Below are positions 43,142-55,700 of a DNA stretch of 64,000 nt, one piece after another. The stretch comes from Hyaloperonospora brassicae (lineage: Eukaryota > Oomycota > Peronosporomycetes > Peronosporales > Peronosporaceae). A program made the translations under genes and the position numbers. Location: NCBI GenBank assembly GCA_947650285.1, contig CANTFL010001353.1, positions 186,001 to 250,000 of the forward strand, given 5' to 3'. The notes under the pieces were generated by a model. It searched no databases and was not told the DNA's origin. It worked only from the letters and a program-made list of their open reading frames with translations. Each line of letters opens with the position of its first letter. The first letter of the stretch is position 1.

Positions 43142-44674
43142 TCATTCAGATCTAGTACGATGACAGTCATCATCATACTGTTCGCCCTCCAACGTGTAGT
43201 GGATTCCCACTTCACGTTTCTCAACGGTTATCGATGTGCCTGTTGCAAGGCGCACCGTCATTCTCGTGAGGAGAATGTCGCGCTCAACGAACTTGAGCCT
43301 ACGACCCTCTAGTGACTGGCGACGAACAAAGTTGTTCGACGCCCCACAGTCTACTAGGGCACGAAGCGACAAATCATTTGTCGCTTCCAACTTCAAGGTG
43401 ATGAGAGACAACTCATCACCAGGTGCAGAGACACACAATGATTGTGTATCTGGAGCAACTTTCGTCAAGAGATTTGCAAAGTCTCTTGAGGTTGCTGGAT
43501 CAGTAGGGCGCTCCGCCCCTACTGACCCCGACCATTTTTTGATGGTCCGTCTCGCTGTTGCGGCTTTGCAACAGCGCTGGACCCACGCCCATTGCTCTTC
43601 TTGGCAATATGGTCGTCCATTTCGCTCAGTACTGTTTGGTACTGGGCGTGGAGCACTACACTCGTATGCGTAGTGCCCTAACTTCTGACAGCGATTGCAC
43701 CTCTGCAATCGCTTGTTGTTTGAAGAGCGAGGTCTCTCGCTCTCAACATAGCAGAGGTCCATTGGTTCTGGACCTCCGATCTCTTGTAGTCTTGGTGGAC
43801 GATAAAAGTTAGAGCTAGCATGAGCCCGTCTCATGCTAAAGTCTTCCTGTTCCGCGGCTGATATTGCATCTTCCAGCGTATTCAGCTCAAGGCGGAACAG
43901 GTGGCTCCTGACTGGCCCTTCTGCGAGCCCTTGCATGAACACCGTCATCAACGTGTGTTCATGGACTGGTTTAGCAGTTATACTACTCGCGAGGAGTCGT
44001 ATGTGTTGTGCGTAAGCGTGGCCATCACGCTTACCCTGCTTGAGTTTCAGGAGCTCTGAACGAGCCCTGAACTCAGCCCGTGGCGGCTCAAACGTTCGTC
44101 TGAGACGGGACTTGAAGTCATCTAGCGACCTAAACACATGTAGGTCGCTACTCTCGAGCCCCAGGGACCAAGTTTTGGCACATCCTGCCAAGTGGGTTTT
44201 AGAAAATGTGAGTGTCATTTGCTCATCTTCGACGCGACGAGCTCTTAGGGTTCTGTCGAAATCGACAAAGCACAGTAGCAGGGAGTCCTCCGGGACTCCA
44301 CTGTACTTGGAGATGTCAACTTTCATGACCTCGGGATGACGCGCATGTGCCGTCCCGCCCACAGCAGCATGGAATTGCTTCTGTCTCAACAGGTCTGTCT
44401 GTTGAGCACCGAGTTCTCTCAACTGCTCGGCCTGTTGAAAGCCTTGCTGGTAAAGCAAGGCTACTTTCTACCTTTCGGCGACAAGTTCATGTTGAATGAA
44501 ATTGGCTATAGCGGCATGTTGTTGGTCTCTGTCTAGAGACTCCAACATGGCGCTAATGGCGAACTCGACTACGGTAGAACTCATTCGTTCTACCGCGCCC
44601 CATTCGATGTCACTCAAATAGGTAAATCCTTGACGCGTGGCGTGAAAGGTCTCTTCATCATCTAAAATGTTCAT
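43142..44674 (-). pseudogene. Element D gag-protease fusion, one nonsense codon
   Basis: Gag (ATG at 44674) and the start of protease are one frame of about 510 codons. The sole interruption is a TAG at 44470-44468, where B has GAG (Glu). The zinc knuckle CNRCQKLGHYAYEC is intact, and after it the frame continues with CGA where B has TGA, into LVDCGASNNFVRR. It therefore shows that the ancestral element expressed gag and protease without a frameshift. A frameshift ends the frame at about 43150. Confidence 0.85.
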
Positions 44675-44707
44675 GTTGGATGTTGTGGTCCTTGGAAGGA
44701 CTACAAA

Positions 44708-44716
44708 GTGCTACCA
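44708..44716 (-). promoter_or_regulatory. Element D primer-binding site
   Basis: Reverse strand TGGTAGCAC, as in A, B and C. Confidence 0.55.
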
Positions 44717-44718
44717 GG

Positions 44719-45111
44719 TGTAACGGGGCACACCCTTGCGTGAACTTAACGCAAGGGTTTTGGGTGCCCCGACAGACGTACACGAGGCGAACGAGGAAGC
44801 GTAGGATAATGAAAAAGTAAAACAGTTATATTAATATAATTAAGTCTTTTAACTACTGCCTCTCTGTTTAACTTAACTTAATTATACTAATAAAACTGAG
44901 TGTATGGTGACATCTCGTCACCACTCATTGCGCACGTCTTGCGGCGATTGGTGGGTTGATTTCATCACGATATCAACCAATGAGCAAACCCTTTGGTCGC
45001 TTCACCAATATCACCACTTCGGTGATATTGTTAAAAGAATATTCAACGTAATATTCTTTATCATCACTTTCCTTTAAGTGACAATTCCATGTAACGGGCT
45101 GCCCCGTTACA
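44719..45111 (-). repeat. Element D 5' LTR (right copy)
   Basis: 393 bp; about 35 differences from the left copy, including a diverged block around LTR position 90-115. Confidence 0.93.
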
Positions 45112-45116
45112 GTACT

Positions 45117-48066
45117 GTTCATGCAAAACCTAAGTTTGTATCTACATGACGTGTGCAAATGATTTACGTCACAAGTCACTCCGTCTCGACTTCGCCGTCG
45201 ACTTCCGTGGTTATATTTCGCGGTGCAACTTCGAGACAATGCAAGCATAGACATGACAACGTAAGTCGTGCTTCATTCTTTGTCTCACAATCATGAGATC
45301 GCCAATGCTTTGCGTTTGCCGGCAGACGACAGCAACGCACTCAGCAGAGGACGACTTTCACGTCAGGAGAAGGTCGGTGGAAGATCGCAGGAGGTGGGTG
45401 CTGTAACAGCTGGGGTCATGATGACATTGACGTTTGACCACATGCCCCACTGTGGAATCGTATCTCAGCGGGCAACACTTCACAAATTCATGTAGGCGAA
45501 TGCTCTTCAGCGACTTTGCCGTAGACGACAATATGGAGAGCTGGTCGTGATGGCACGGACGATGCGGTGTCGGAAGTGCGGACCTTTGCTGCTCCAAAGC
45601 GTCGAGCGTTTGTTGGTTGGCGCTGTTCGCGTTTTCTTTCTTTTCGGTTAGTCACGTGCGGTGCAGACGCGTGGGTGGTTGCAATGAGTGACCGAAGACA
45701 AGACCAGTGCGCAACTCTACTTGTGAAAAAAGCTCCTGTCACGTCCTACCCAACAGACCGTGTGAAGCTGTCCCTGCGTGTGACTTGCGAACATTCGCGC
45801 ACATAAACATAAAGAAAGCTACTGACGACAGGTTTGGCCATCATCTCGTGCCGCACATTCCCTCATAGCTTCGCCACTGGAGCTCGCAATCACGTACAAT
45901 GATCGAAATGTACACCGCCAGGCGACAAAACAAATAGACAGGGCCAGCGACCCCGTCGACCCTATTGTAAAGAGAAAGCTGCGTCGTAAACGCATCGAAC
46001 AACGATAGCTGTCCATGCGTGTGGCTGGCGGCTGTGTGGGTCAAAGTGGAATACGATGCGCTTCGTTCAAGCCAATAGGTGTGTGCAGAATAGAGTAGTA
46101 GGAAAGGCGAGCGCTCCGCTCGGATTCGGCCTCCAATGGCGGTCATGACTATCACGTTATGATCGGTCGTCAGTGGCGGCCGCGACTTCAAACTTGATCG
46201 ACAGTGTGTCGACTGCACACCGTACCGAGCCAAATGCTTTGCTGCATGAGTTGCTGATGTTTTTTGGTATTTTAGGGAGCATGTAGTGACCAGTAGCACC
46301 CTATACAGATATTTGATATATCTGGCGTCACGACATGCATCATTTTACAATGCGAAAGCACGAACGGTATGCCGTTAGGCTATGATTGGATGATCAACCG
46401 AGGCCTAATTTCTAGATTTGCGCTTTTGTATTCTAAACAAACATTTTTAGCACGAAGACGGGTGCCTTAAAATCATTATCACTGCCGATGGCGGTGAGCT
46501 CCTTTGTCCTTTCGCGCCGAGTCTACGGATGTGAGTGACGACTTCCGCCGATGACGGCGCAGGTGTGTTGAGGTTGTCTCGTCAAGGCGCGACTCACTTT
46601 GGACCGCCGGGGTCGGCGCATGCTCCTAAGCTATTGGTGTCTGCAAACCTGAGGCCGGGGCGAGTCGTACCTGGGAAAAGCAGCCGTGACATAAGTGGTG
46701 CTGTTGGCTTGCCGAGTATCCAGCGCAGCACTCTCGTCCACGCGGACTCCATGCAGGCTAATTCTCCGCCGTTCGGACAGGGGGCACGCATGGCCCCGTC
46801 GGGACCATGCCGACGGCGTACGGAGTGGAAATCTATGCCGCATAAGAGACGTGACGAAACATCAATCTAGGACGATGCACGAAAATATAGTCGCACAAGA
46901 GACGGGACGGAACGCCAACTTAAGACGGCTTTGCACAAAAATTCAGTCGCACAAGAGACGGGATAGCACGCTGAACTAATGGTGGATATACACGGGACTA
47001 CTGTCCCTACCTCTGCATGGCTAGATGGTATCGGCTTCCCAACTACCGCGGCGGATAATATCTTCGGCCATTCGGCGCATTTATTCGTCTAATGTCATCG
47101 ACTCCTAAATTGTGAGTCCACAACGGTGCCCCAAGCCTGACGACCGCGATGCTCGCATCCACGTGCTGGTGCGCTATCCCACAATAACATGGAACGACAC
47201 AGCAGACACTAAATTGTGTCCGATGATATCGCTCGGGAATAAGTCGATGACGGCCTGTCTGATTGGCTCCTTCGTATCCCCGTCACCGCCTTGCTTATAC
47301 AGGTTTACGCACCCGCAGGCTACGCGGGTATCAATGCTTGATTTTTAAGTGGACGGTAAGTTACTTGCGAATTTACCTCTGCGTGTGCGCATGACGAAGT
47401 ACATCGCGGAGAAGATTTTCTATACGGCTATTGGAATGCAGTGTTGTAGAAACGAATTCCGATATTTTTTGCCATGAAATGGACATGGGTCCCAAGCGCA
47501 CCTATTACGACGCCGCCATAAGGCGACCACCTTTCGTTATGCCGGATCAATCGGCTGCGGCGAATCGGCATGTAATAAAGATTATGCTTCGCGAGATATA
47601 AATCCAGCTTATGTTTACTTATACGATATAGCACGACGACATCAAAGCCCTACGATGTCAACAACCACGGCCAGTCACATTTTCTCGCGATATTAAGTCG
47701 AAGTTTTAGTCAATAGGGTGGTGGCTAGCCCGGTTCAAGTATCCTTGGAACCCGGTGTGTCATGTGCAGAATCATGAATCCGAAGGGGTATTTCAAACGG
47801 ATCGGACGCATTTAGTACTAACTATTTTGTGTCGACCTATGACAGGGTGTCTTGTCCTGAAGAACTGAAGCCGGCTACGCATATCTCAATTGCCGACTCG
47901 AAGATCTTCCTCCGCCCTTTTCGGCACTTCCAATACTTTCCCTGTTTTACACGCTACATACCTTATCACTCAAGTGCTAAGTGCGGAGGGCCCAAAACCA
48001 TCTTTTTGTTAAGTGTCACCGTGCGTATACGATATGCCACTGGCGACGAAATTTGTTTGTGGGTGC
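45117..48066. other. Intergenic region, no recognisable gene
   Basis: Moderate GC, several frames of 65-150 codons on both strands (longest reverse 45841-46299) but no domain, signal peptide or splice pattern I can defend. Includes a short tandem repeat at 46838-46980. Probably decayed gene or transposon sequence. Confidence 0.45.
46838..46980. repeat. Tandem repeat, 52-56-bp unit, about 2.6 copies
   Basis: Units begin at 46838, 46890 and 46946 with (GT)CGCACAAGAGACGGGA and share a second block ATGCACGAAAAT/TTGCACAAAAAT. The third unit is partial. Confidence 0.7.
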
Positions 48067-48508
48067 TGTAATGAGGTAGCCCGTTACATGAAAATTGTCT
48101 TTATAGAAAAATTGACAATAGCGAATATTACGATGAATATTCTTTCAACAGTATCACAAGCATGGTGATATTGTTGGGATGACCGAAGAGTCCACTCATT
48201 GGTTGATATCGCGATAATGTCAACCCACTAATCGCTGCTAGACGCGCGCAATGGGTGGTGAGTAGAAGTCATCATGCATTTAGATACATCAGTGTAATTA
48301 AGTCAGGACAAACAGATATACAAGAGTTATAGGACTTGATCATATTAAATAACAGTTTTACTTTTCCTACGACTAGAGTCTTTCACCTTAGTCGTTCCAC
48401 CTTCCTCTGTGTAGTTCCACACCTAGCTGGGCACTGACTATCACTACAGTCAGTGATAGTAAACTTCGTATTGGTTGATTAGTACGTAGTCGTCGGTGCC
48501 CCGTTAAA
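48067..48508 (+). mobile_element. Solo LTR, B/D-related, forward orientation
   Basis: 442 bp between two perfect GGTGC copies (48062-48066 and 48509-48513). It begins with a decayed form of the LTR-start palindrome (TGTAATGAGGtagCCCGTTACA) and ends GTGCCCCGTTAAA. Internally it shows the reverse complement of the forward-strand order seen in B's LTR (GTGATATTGTTG, GTTGATATC, GACGCGCGCAATG). No internal element sequence flanks it, so it is a recombination-derived solo LTR of a longer (about 440 bp) LTR subfamily. Confidence 0.85.
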
Positions 48509-48513
48509 GGTGC

Positions 48514-50380
48514 CTACTACCCACCCCAACGTTGAAGACCGCCATGACACGTTAATGGTTTGGCGTATTCTCTAACAGCTATTACGATGCAGTTAAGAGT
48601 GGATGGAGACAATAAATTCCTGTTAACAAAATATTTGCACGCATTTCATCACGCCCGGCCGTTGGACAATACAGCCGCTCCAAACCATACTAGCGTATCG
48701 GCTTTGGGTTACACTGCTTCTCGTAGCGCTGGTTCGTCTAAAAATGTATGATTTGGTCCTAACAAGCGCAAGAAAAAGAATAATTTTCGGCCCACGATGG
48801 CTCATTCTAATCCTTTGTCGAGCCCAGCTGCGAAGTCGATCCGAATCTTGTAGTCGACCACTGCTGCTGGAGCTAGCACATCGCCTCAACCTTATTAACG
48901 CACCTTGTTAAGCACAGCTCGGCGAACTCGGCCATATCTAATCGGTAATACTCCACCCGAACAAGTCGACAGCTCAGTCCAAAGGCATACCGGGTGCGGT
49001 GCAATTTAAGCTGTCACCTTCCATCTATTTTTAGTCTAATTAACAGCGAACGTGTACTGTTTTTGGACTCGAGTATCTGTTGGGCAGTTATCATCCGGTC
49101 GCCGCGGCTTATACATCAACAGAACCCGGTTCCGAATTGTCTACTTTATAAATATTTAACAGAAAAATTCTCCTTTATGGCGCAACCAAAGGTGGAAGAC
49201 GCCGAACGCGCGGTCGAGGAACTTGATTCGACAGCCGCGGAAAAGCATCGCGCAACTGAGATGACGAAAGCATTCTACTTCGAGGATATTACTTATGCGC
49301 TTACAGCGGCTATCTCCCATTAGTAGACAGATGCTTGGGAATCGACTTATCGCGCAAAATTACTGACGAATTTTTGAGGTTGGAGTACCGCGTTTGCAAA
49401 TCCAGCGCAGCGGCGATCGGAGCAAAGGAGGAAGCAACGAGGGTAGCGAATACACAAAAAACATTAATACACTGGTTGGAAATAGATCACGCCGATACTA
49501 AAGCCTGCTAACGAACATGTAGTTCTGCGATCTGCGACCCTGCCAAGCTAGATGCCTGATGAGTTGGCGAAACGTCGCGGGAGAAGAGCCGCTCGACCAT
49601 TTAAAGCCGGTTGTCTTCTTATTTACGCCGTATATGTAGCCTAGCAAGCGTCACCCCTCCTCCACCTCCTGCAATAGGTCCGGATGCAGTGGGTCCTCTC
49701 GATACGGCTCTCGCAGAAACGGATCGTAAGGGCCTTCCGAAGTTTCTTCGGACACCAAGTACAGGATCTTAATGTTAAAAAAGAGGAAAGTACATTTCCG
49801 TTTGGAAACACTTTGCGCAAGAACGAATTGGCTGGCGGAGTAGTAACTCCTCCATTCTGCGTTGGCTAGTGCACTCATCCCAGCAATGCCAGCCAATGCG
49901 AATAGAGACGATCTCACTGCCTCGTCCGGCATATTAGCAGCTCTGAATGAAGGCCTCTTTGCTATGCCGTCACGTACTGTTGCCGGCCAAGCCGTCCAGC
50001 ACACCCAGATCACGTCACGATCTACCATAAATCATTTCTCCTTCATAATACTCACGAGCATAGCTTACGCTATATGGGAGTGCGCAAGGTCCCGACAGCC
50101 ACTTCTGCTGCGGTAACGATGTCTGCTGTGACGGAGAGTATGAACCAGATTTCTGCGAAAACGACGGCGTTTCGGGCATGTGTCTATCAGCGCAAAGCAG
50201 TGGCTGAACTACCGGATACGTTGCCGGTTGGTCCCAAATGACAAACAGCGTGGATTGACTCGTGCGCGTTGTCACTGGCGGCACTTGTTAGTAGTTTGCC
50301 ATACCCGGTTGATTATTTCACCTCAATACCAAGCGATATTCTACCAGGTTTTGAACACGCCATCAAAACTGAATCTTAAC
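48514..50380. other. Unassigned region upstream of the LINE
   Basis: Short frames only. The most protein-like is 49174-49320 (MAQPKVEDAERAVEELDSTA, charged and helical), which might be LINE ORF1 or a gag remnant, and the reverse frame 50028-49651. Neither matches a family I know. Confidence 0.4.
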
Positions 50381-53300
50381 GTTATGTAAACCGCCCGCAC
50401 ATCACCCACGCTGATGCGGGGCTCGAGATCTGTGCACGGAAAAGATCACGACGGCCTATGGACAAGCTTCCCTCTCGTTGGAGAACTACTAACACTATCC
50501 AACGTTGGCGAAGCTTCAGGAAACACCCAGCCGGAGACATTGTGTCCGACTGTTGTCGAACTTCTGTCGGACTTGAACCATTGGGGTCCTCAATGGTTAT
50601 AATCTGTTCCTACCTATGCTCTCCTCCATTGAGAATGAGACGAATGTGGTGATGCCGCACAAAAAGTACGGGATATACTACCGCTATATATAGGTCCGCG
50701 CGTATGCATGTAGTATTATCGGCACACCTGCCGACTGGCAACCGGCGCTTGATCTAATCGCCCGCGATTGTCAACTGCTGGTCAATTGGTTCTGAAGGCA
50801 TCTCCGCTGCAAAAAAGGCAGCCTCGGCAGGAGATTGGGCCGATGTAGTTCCTTAGCTGGCTCTCAAATCAAATGCGGCTGATCGACACGTCTGCGTATT
50901 CTGCAGTATTACTTCAAACGATCGGCCGCCCTCGACGTCGTCGTCTTATATTACAGACTTCCCGGCGTCCGCGCGAAAACAGCATCGGTCTCCATTCGCC
51001 AAAATGTCGCGGTAATATCTAAGTATCCGGAACGATTCGCCGAGTCATTTCATCCGTTTTGACAGCGAGAAACACGGGGATTCCTTGACTTAGTTCATTA
51101 AGAACCGCGGGATATTCTTGTTGAGTCGGCAACTCTAAACAAGATGTGCAACTCTAAATGGAGATTTGTGGGGTGTCCGGGTGCACGATGTGTGCAGAGC
51201 CCGATACCTCTCGTGGAGACGTGGCTCAATTATTGAAACTGTATTCATTCATTACGGAATGGTTCCGTGGTGTGAGGAGCATTGGACACCGCACAGCATG
51301 GGTCTCCGTATAACAATATTAGCTGACCCCGTTCTTGTGGGTAAGTTTTACGCTCCGTGTGATAATTCTTCCCAAGAGGCACTTTTTGATCGTTCTCTAC
51401 ATCTTTTAATGGAATAAGAAGGGTCTATGTTTTTGGGCGGGGGTTCAACTGCACAATTTTGCCGCAACTTGACAGTTCTTTTGTCTAGCTATCGTTCAGA
51501 CATGACTCTTTGGCGCTCAGACGACTTGTTGATCGGGCACAGCTTAGGTATGTTCTCGAATATGCAATGGATATATTGGATGATGATAGAGCGATATCAG
51601 CTTTTCAGGCGAAGGTTCAAACCTTTTTTTATGTTGCCGGGCGATGGATCGGTCAGTTCACGCCTTGATTGGTTGTAGGTGATCTCTATACATGCTGATT
51701 GGATATGTGACATCAACATGTCGGTTCCTGGTCCAGCAGCTGTCCATTATGAAATCAGTGTCGATTTGGGTTGCTACTCAATGTTGTGCATGTACGTAAG
51801 CCGAGGCGAGTCTTATCTGCTCCCGGATGTGCGTTCGGGACCGCGAATAGTGACATTATTCAGGCCGTTGAAGTGGAGGAACATCAAGTCAACCAATCTA
51901 TCTCCGTATCAATTTTGTATTATCACAAAGCTCGATGGTTAGCTCATCAGTGGGATGAAAGCAAAATCAATCTTCGCAAGGTCCTTTTGGAGACAACCTG
52001 AACTGCTCACCAAGGACTGACAAAAAGTTATTGGCAGCGGCTTAGTCGTCTATATGTTCTGTTGGAAGCAGCGATATTAGCGGCGCATTCAACGAATGGC
52101 TCGCCAGAGTGTACCTCTGAGGATTGCGACTCACTTTTCCCGTCGATAATCCCACGTATCTTAGTCGTATTGTCTCGGAGTGTCGACGCTCCTGGTAGAG
52201 AACCAACAAGGAGCGACTTATTGTTCTGCACACATATTCTTCAGGTGATACATATCGACATTTATACGCTCAAGTGTCATCTAAATTCCAGGACACCACC
52301 ATCGTATCTTTAGAGGATGGGTCACATCTAAATTGAATGGGTCTCAGGATTTGGCTGGTGAGATGGCTGACGGCTGGGAGCATATTGTGACTCATTATTT
52401 TGCTTGTCTCGAGGCAACCTCCGAATTTCTGGCCAGGGCCTCGCCGCCGGTTCGGGTAAATGACTCTAATGTGACGTCAGACATGGATACATACGATGTA
52501 TGTGCGGGTTCGAAGTGTAATTAAACGCGGGAAAGCTGCGGGGGCCGGATGAACTTAACACAAAACGTTTTACATAGATTAAGCAGATATACTCGCGCCT
52601 GTAATCGCCTCCGTTTACACTAGGTGGATCAAGCGTATTGTGTTACCGACATCATTTGGTAAAGAAAACATTCAATGTTTGAAGAAACCGGTGGTCTCCG
52701 TCATGCCGCTGGATCATCTCCGAATCGCGCTGCTCAACAGCGACTGCAAGTTGTTCATCAAATTCTCTCGTATCAGGTGTGGCCGTTGCTGCCGCATATC
52801 GTTCTTCCAGCTCAAGTCGGTTTTGTCCCGTATTAACCAATCCACACGGCTCTTGAACGGCATTAGAACTTGTACGAAGTACCGGATTCGTGTGAACAGG
52901 TACCTCTCCAGTCTCCGTGAAGTTCTCTGTGTTATTCGTCCAGGGTGTTCCCTGTTGCCTCTATTCTTTATTCTTGCTCTCGATATTGTCTCTAGGGTAA
53001 TCCGAGAACAGAGTTACATTCGCGGGATACCTCTCACAGCTCGAATACAGATTACTGAGCTTAAGGTATTAGGATACGCTGAGAATACTGAGGTACACCT
53101 TCGAGATTGGTCTGCAATTACACCGGTAATAGCTATTCGTGATGACTTTGCCAGCGTTTTGAGCCTCCAGACTCATCGAGCAAGATTGATGGCCATTGAG
53201 CGGAACCTCGCGGATCAGATCAGACGCTTTACTCCTGTGGTCTCAGGCTGCAGTCTTCCATCGCATCGTGCAGGTATTTTGGCGTTCTGGTGGGACAACA

Positions 53301-55700
53301 TGATGCGGTGGCCGAAACCTGGAACAAATGAATCCGTTCTCTATGGAGCCGGCTTGTACTAGCCCGTGAGAAGACTCACACAGTGAAACAACGAGCTCAA
53401 ATCACCAGTGCCGGTGCAATACCCTAAACAGCCTTCTTAGCACGGCACTGTCGGACTCCCCCGGGCGTGGTCACACGGTTGCACAGCTTGATTATGGACT
53501 TTATATGGGGTGTGCGTGATGACAGAAGATCCAGATTATAAGGCTTCTCCGAGATGACTGCATTACCGATCCAGCAAGGTGGATTAGCGGTCCCATATGT
53601 TAAAATGAAACGGATGACTATGGCGGCGACATTTGTCAGTCAGTGGATTGTTACTGCATCGTTGCAAGATGTACTGATTGCTGAATTCTCATGTTCATTT
53701 GTTGAGTCGGAACAGGCTTACATTACGCCTTGTTGAACGGTGGACAAGCATCTTAAACATCGCGCGTTTTTGTGGGTAACTGGGTTCGAAATGGTTGAGA
53801 TATCAGCGGCTCGACGAGCTTGCCCAGGCGACATCAAGGAGATATGCCGCAGAGATATCTCTTTTGCATTGGGAGTCGTAGTCGACTATATAGAAGACGG
53901 TAGTGTCACAATTGATGTTCGCTGGGTTCTTGATGACAAACTTCGTGCTGGGATGAGAGCCGAAGCAGCGGCGTCCCGGGGCAATTTGACCAACAGTGGT
54001 AGTTCAACTCTACGGTCAATGATATGAAGTGGCTGAGCGATCGCCGAGGACAGACATTTAACTTGAACGGGGCTAAATTTGCACGGAGAAAGCAATATCT
54101 GGGCGATATACTGTCTTAGAGGACTGCGCAGAGTGGTATTGTCTATTTCCACTAACGTGTGGCATGCCTACCCCATCCATGGTAAAACGGCGGCATTTTC
54201 AATCTTGTACATCCCCCTCTTGTAAAAATTTCTAGCAGTCGTGTTCCGGTCATTTGAGCCGGGATCACTGGTTGCTTACTCTACTGACGTTCACCAATAT
54301 CATGAATGGTTGATCAATCGGGACGATACATCGCTGACTCTATATAATACGGGCATGGACTGCGGAGTGCAAATCGTATCGTCGATGTCGTCATGTGGCA
54401 TCGCCACGTCTACGGCCAGTGGAACTCCTGTTCACTTTAGCGCGCATCCGGCGCTTACAAGCGTTGTCCACATTTGGACCGGTATGCGACGATGGAGGCC
54501 ACACCGCAAAAAAACGAAAAATACGATTTTCCGACACTGCCATGCTGATGGGACTCGCCTGCTCGGTGAACAAGAGGCAAAAGCGGACTTTCACGCGGTC
54601 TAGGAAGATACACCTTCATTGATTACTTGGCAAGATATCCGGCGGATTTGGGCTTCCTTTCCAACCAACTCCCAGACGCTGTATCGACTGAAGAGTAACA
54701 TCATTCCGATCTGAAATTGAGTGAAGCAAGATCTGTCGTGTCCCTTCCCTGAGTGTGCGATTGCGGGTACAGCGATGGCAAGCCTTATATTCTGGACCTG
54801 CCACTAGTGCAAGTCGCCACTGGGACTATCTCCTTGATCGATGGAGGTGGCTCGGCGCTCTCTTGGCGGCCGACCTGAACATTTGGGTGTTCGGATTGGA
54901 CCTCCCAGGTATCCTGCAATCTTCCTGGAACTATGTAAAACGATCTTTCTATTCGAAAGCAGATTTGTCTACAGCTCAGCCTATGGCCTTCTCGGCATCT
55001 TGAGATCTGTAACGTTTTGTAGTGTCTACGACACTCCATACCAAATAAGTCGAGCGCCTACGCCGCACAGACGATTCTTATTTGACTAAAGAGATCTACA
55101 GATCCATAGCCAAGACCCTCTTTTGACGTTCAGTGAGGCGGTTTCGTGGATCAAAGTACCAGCCTGATATGGGAGAATACGGGCAACTAATTGCGCAAGT
55201 AAGGTCAGAATTGAGTGATTCTTTCCTCTTCTCCGATAAATTGCCTGCGTTGCACGTGCTGCCTATCGTATGAAATATGAAGTACTTTTCCTCCTCCTAT
55301 TTGACGGAGAATCTAGAGGTAATCCTGGTCTGGGTGGATATAGATCCATCCATGTCCAACTCCACATTTCGACGCACGCCGTTTGCGTTCTGAGGTTGCC
55401 TAGCGTGACATATGATTATACTGGTACCACTATCGATGTAGCAGAACAACGGGGACTCGTGCAAGGTCTCCGACAAGCGAAGACCAGCGGCGACTCTCCT
55501 ATGTGTATCATTGGTGATAGTGCGCTAGTTCATTATTAAACGCGAATCGATACCTCAATGCTCAGGTTTATGTGCATTAAGGAGCCTTTCTCTCATTTGG
55601 CTTGGCCCTCCTCGTTAAATTGTCTAATTTCACGCTTGTCTTAAATTTATAACCTTTACGTCGAAGGTCTTCGTCAAAAAACTATACGATACATATGACC
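50381..55700 (+). pseudogene. Decayed LINE (I/Jockey-like) ORF2 with terminal RNase H
   Basis: Many frameshifted pieces in the same order as a non-LTR ORF2. Endonuclease-type region about 51424-52000 (LALRRLVDRAQLRYVLEYAM). Pre-RT helical region to 52310, including TNGSPECTSEDCDSL. RT: GKLRGPDELN near 52530, IALLNSDCKLFIK and LPHIVLPAQVGFVP near 52730-52830, VIRPGCSLLPLFFILALDIV, and the catalytic motif as VLGYAENTEVHLRD instead of the usual F/Y-A-D-D. Later pieces: TALPIQQGGLAVPYVKMK (53554) and a Cys/His region near 54740. RNase H lies at 55270-55539. The left boundary is uncertain. Confidence 0.7.
55270..55539 (+). pseudogene. LINE RNase H domain fragment
   Basis: LLFDGESRGNPGLGG is the first conserved block of RNase H type I (normally DGGSRGNPGPGG, the Asp being catalytic). 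TIDVAEQRGLVQGLRQAK is the Glu-containing second block and CIIGDSALVHY carries the third acidic residue. About 90 residues are open in one frame, then stops follow. The domain is C-terminal to the RT, as in I-clade LINEs. Confidence 0.8.

Larger units (their letters stand above)
37123..45111 (-). mobile_element. Ty3/gypsy chromovirus, element D, older relative of B
   Basis: 7989 bp on the reverse strand, LTRs of 392 and 393 bp (37123-37514, 44719-45111) with about 35 differences, and a perfect GTACT target duplication (37118-37122 and 45112-45116). Gene order and sequence are those of B throughout, including the antisense ORF. It carries more stops and frameshifts, but keeps several positions intact that are mutated in B. 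The hairpin chain is present with many stems unchanged. Confidence 0.95.

Noticed and set aside
45841..46299. 152-codon reverse-strand frame
   Set aside because: No domain, signal peptide, or promoter; opposite frames are also open; composition-driven.
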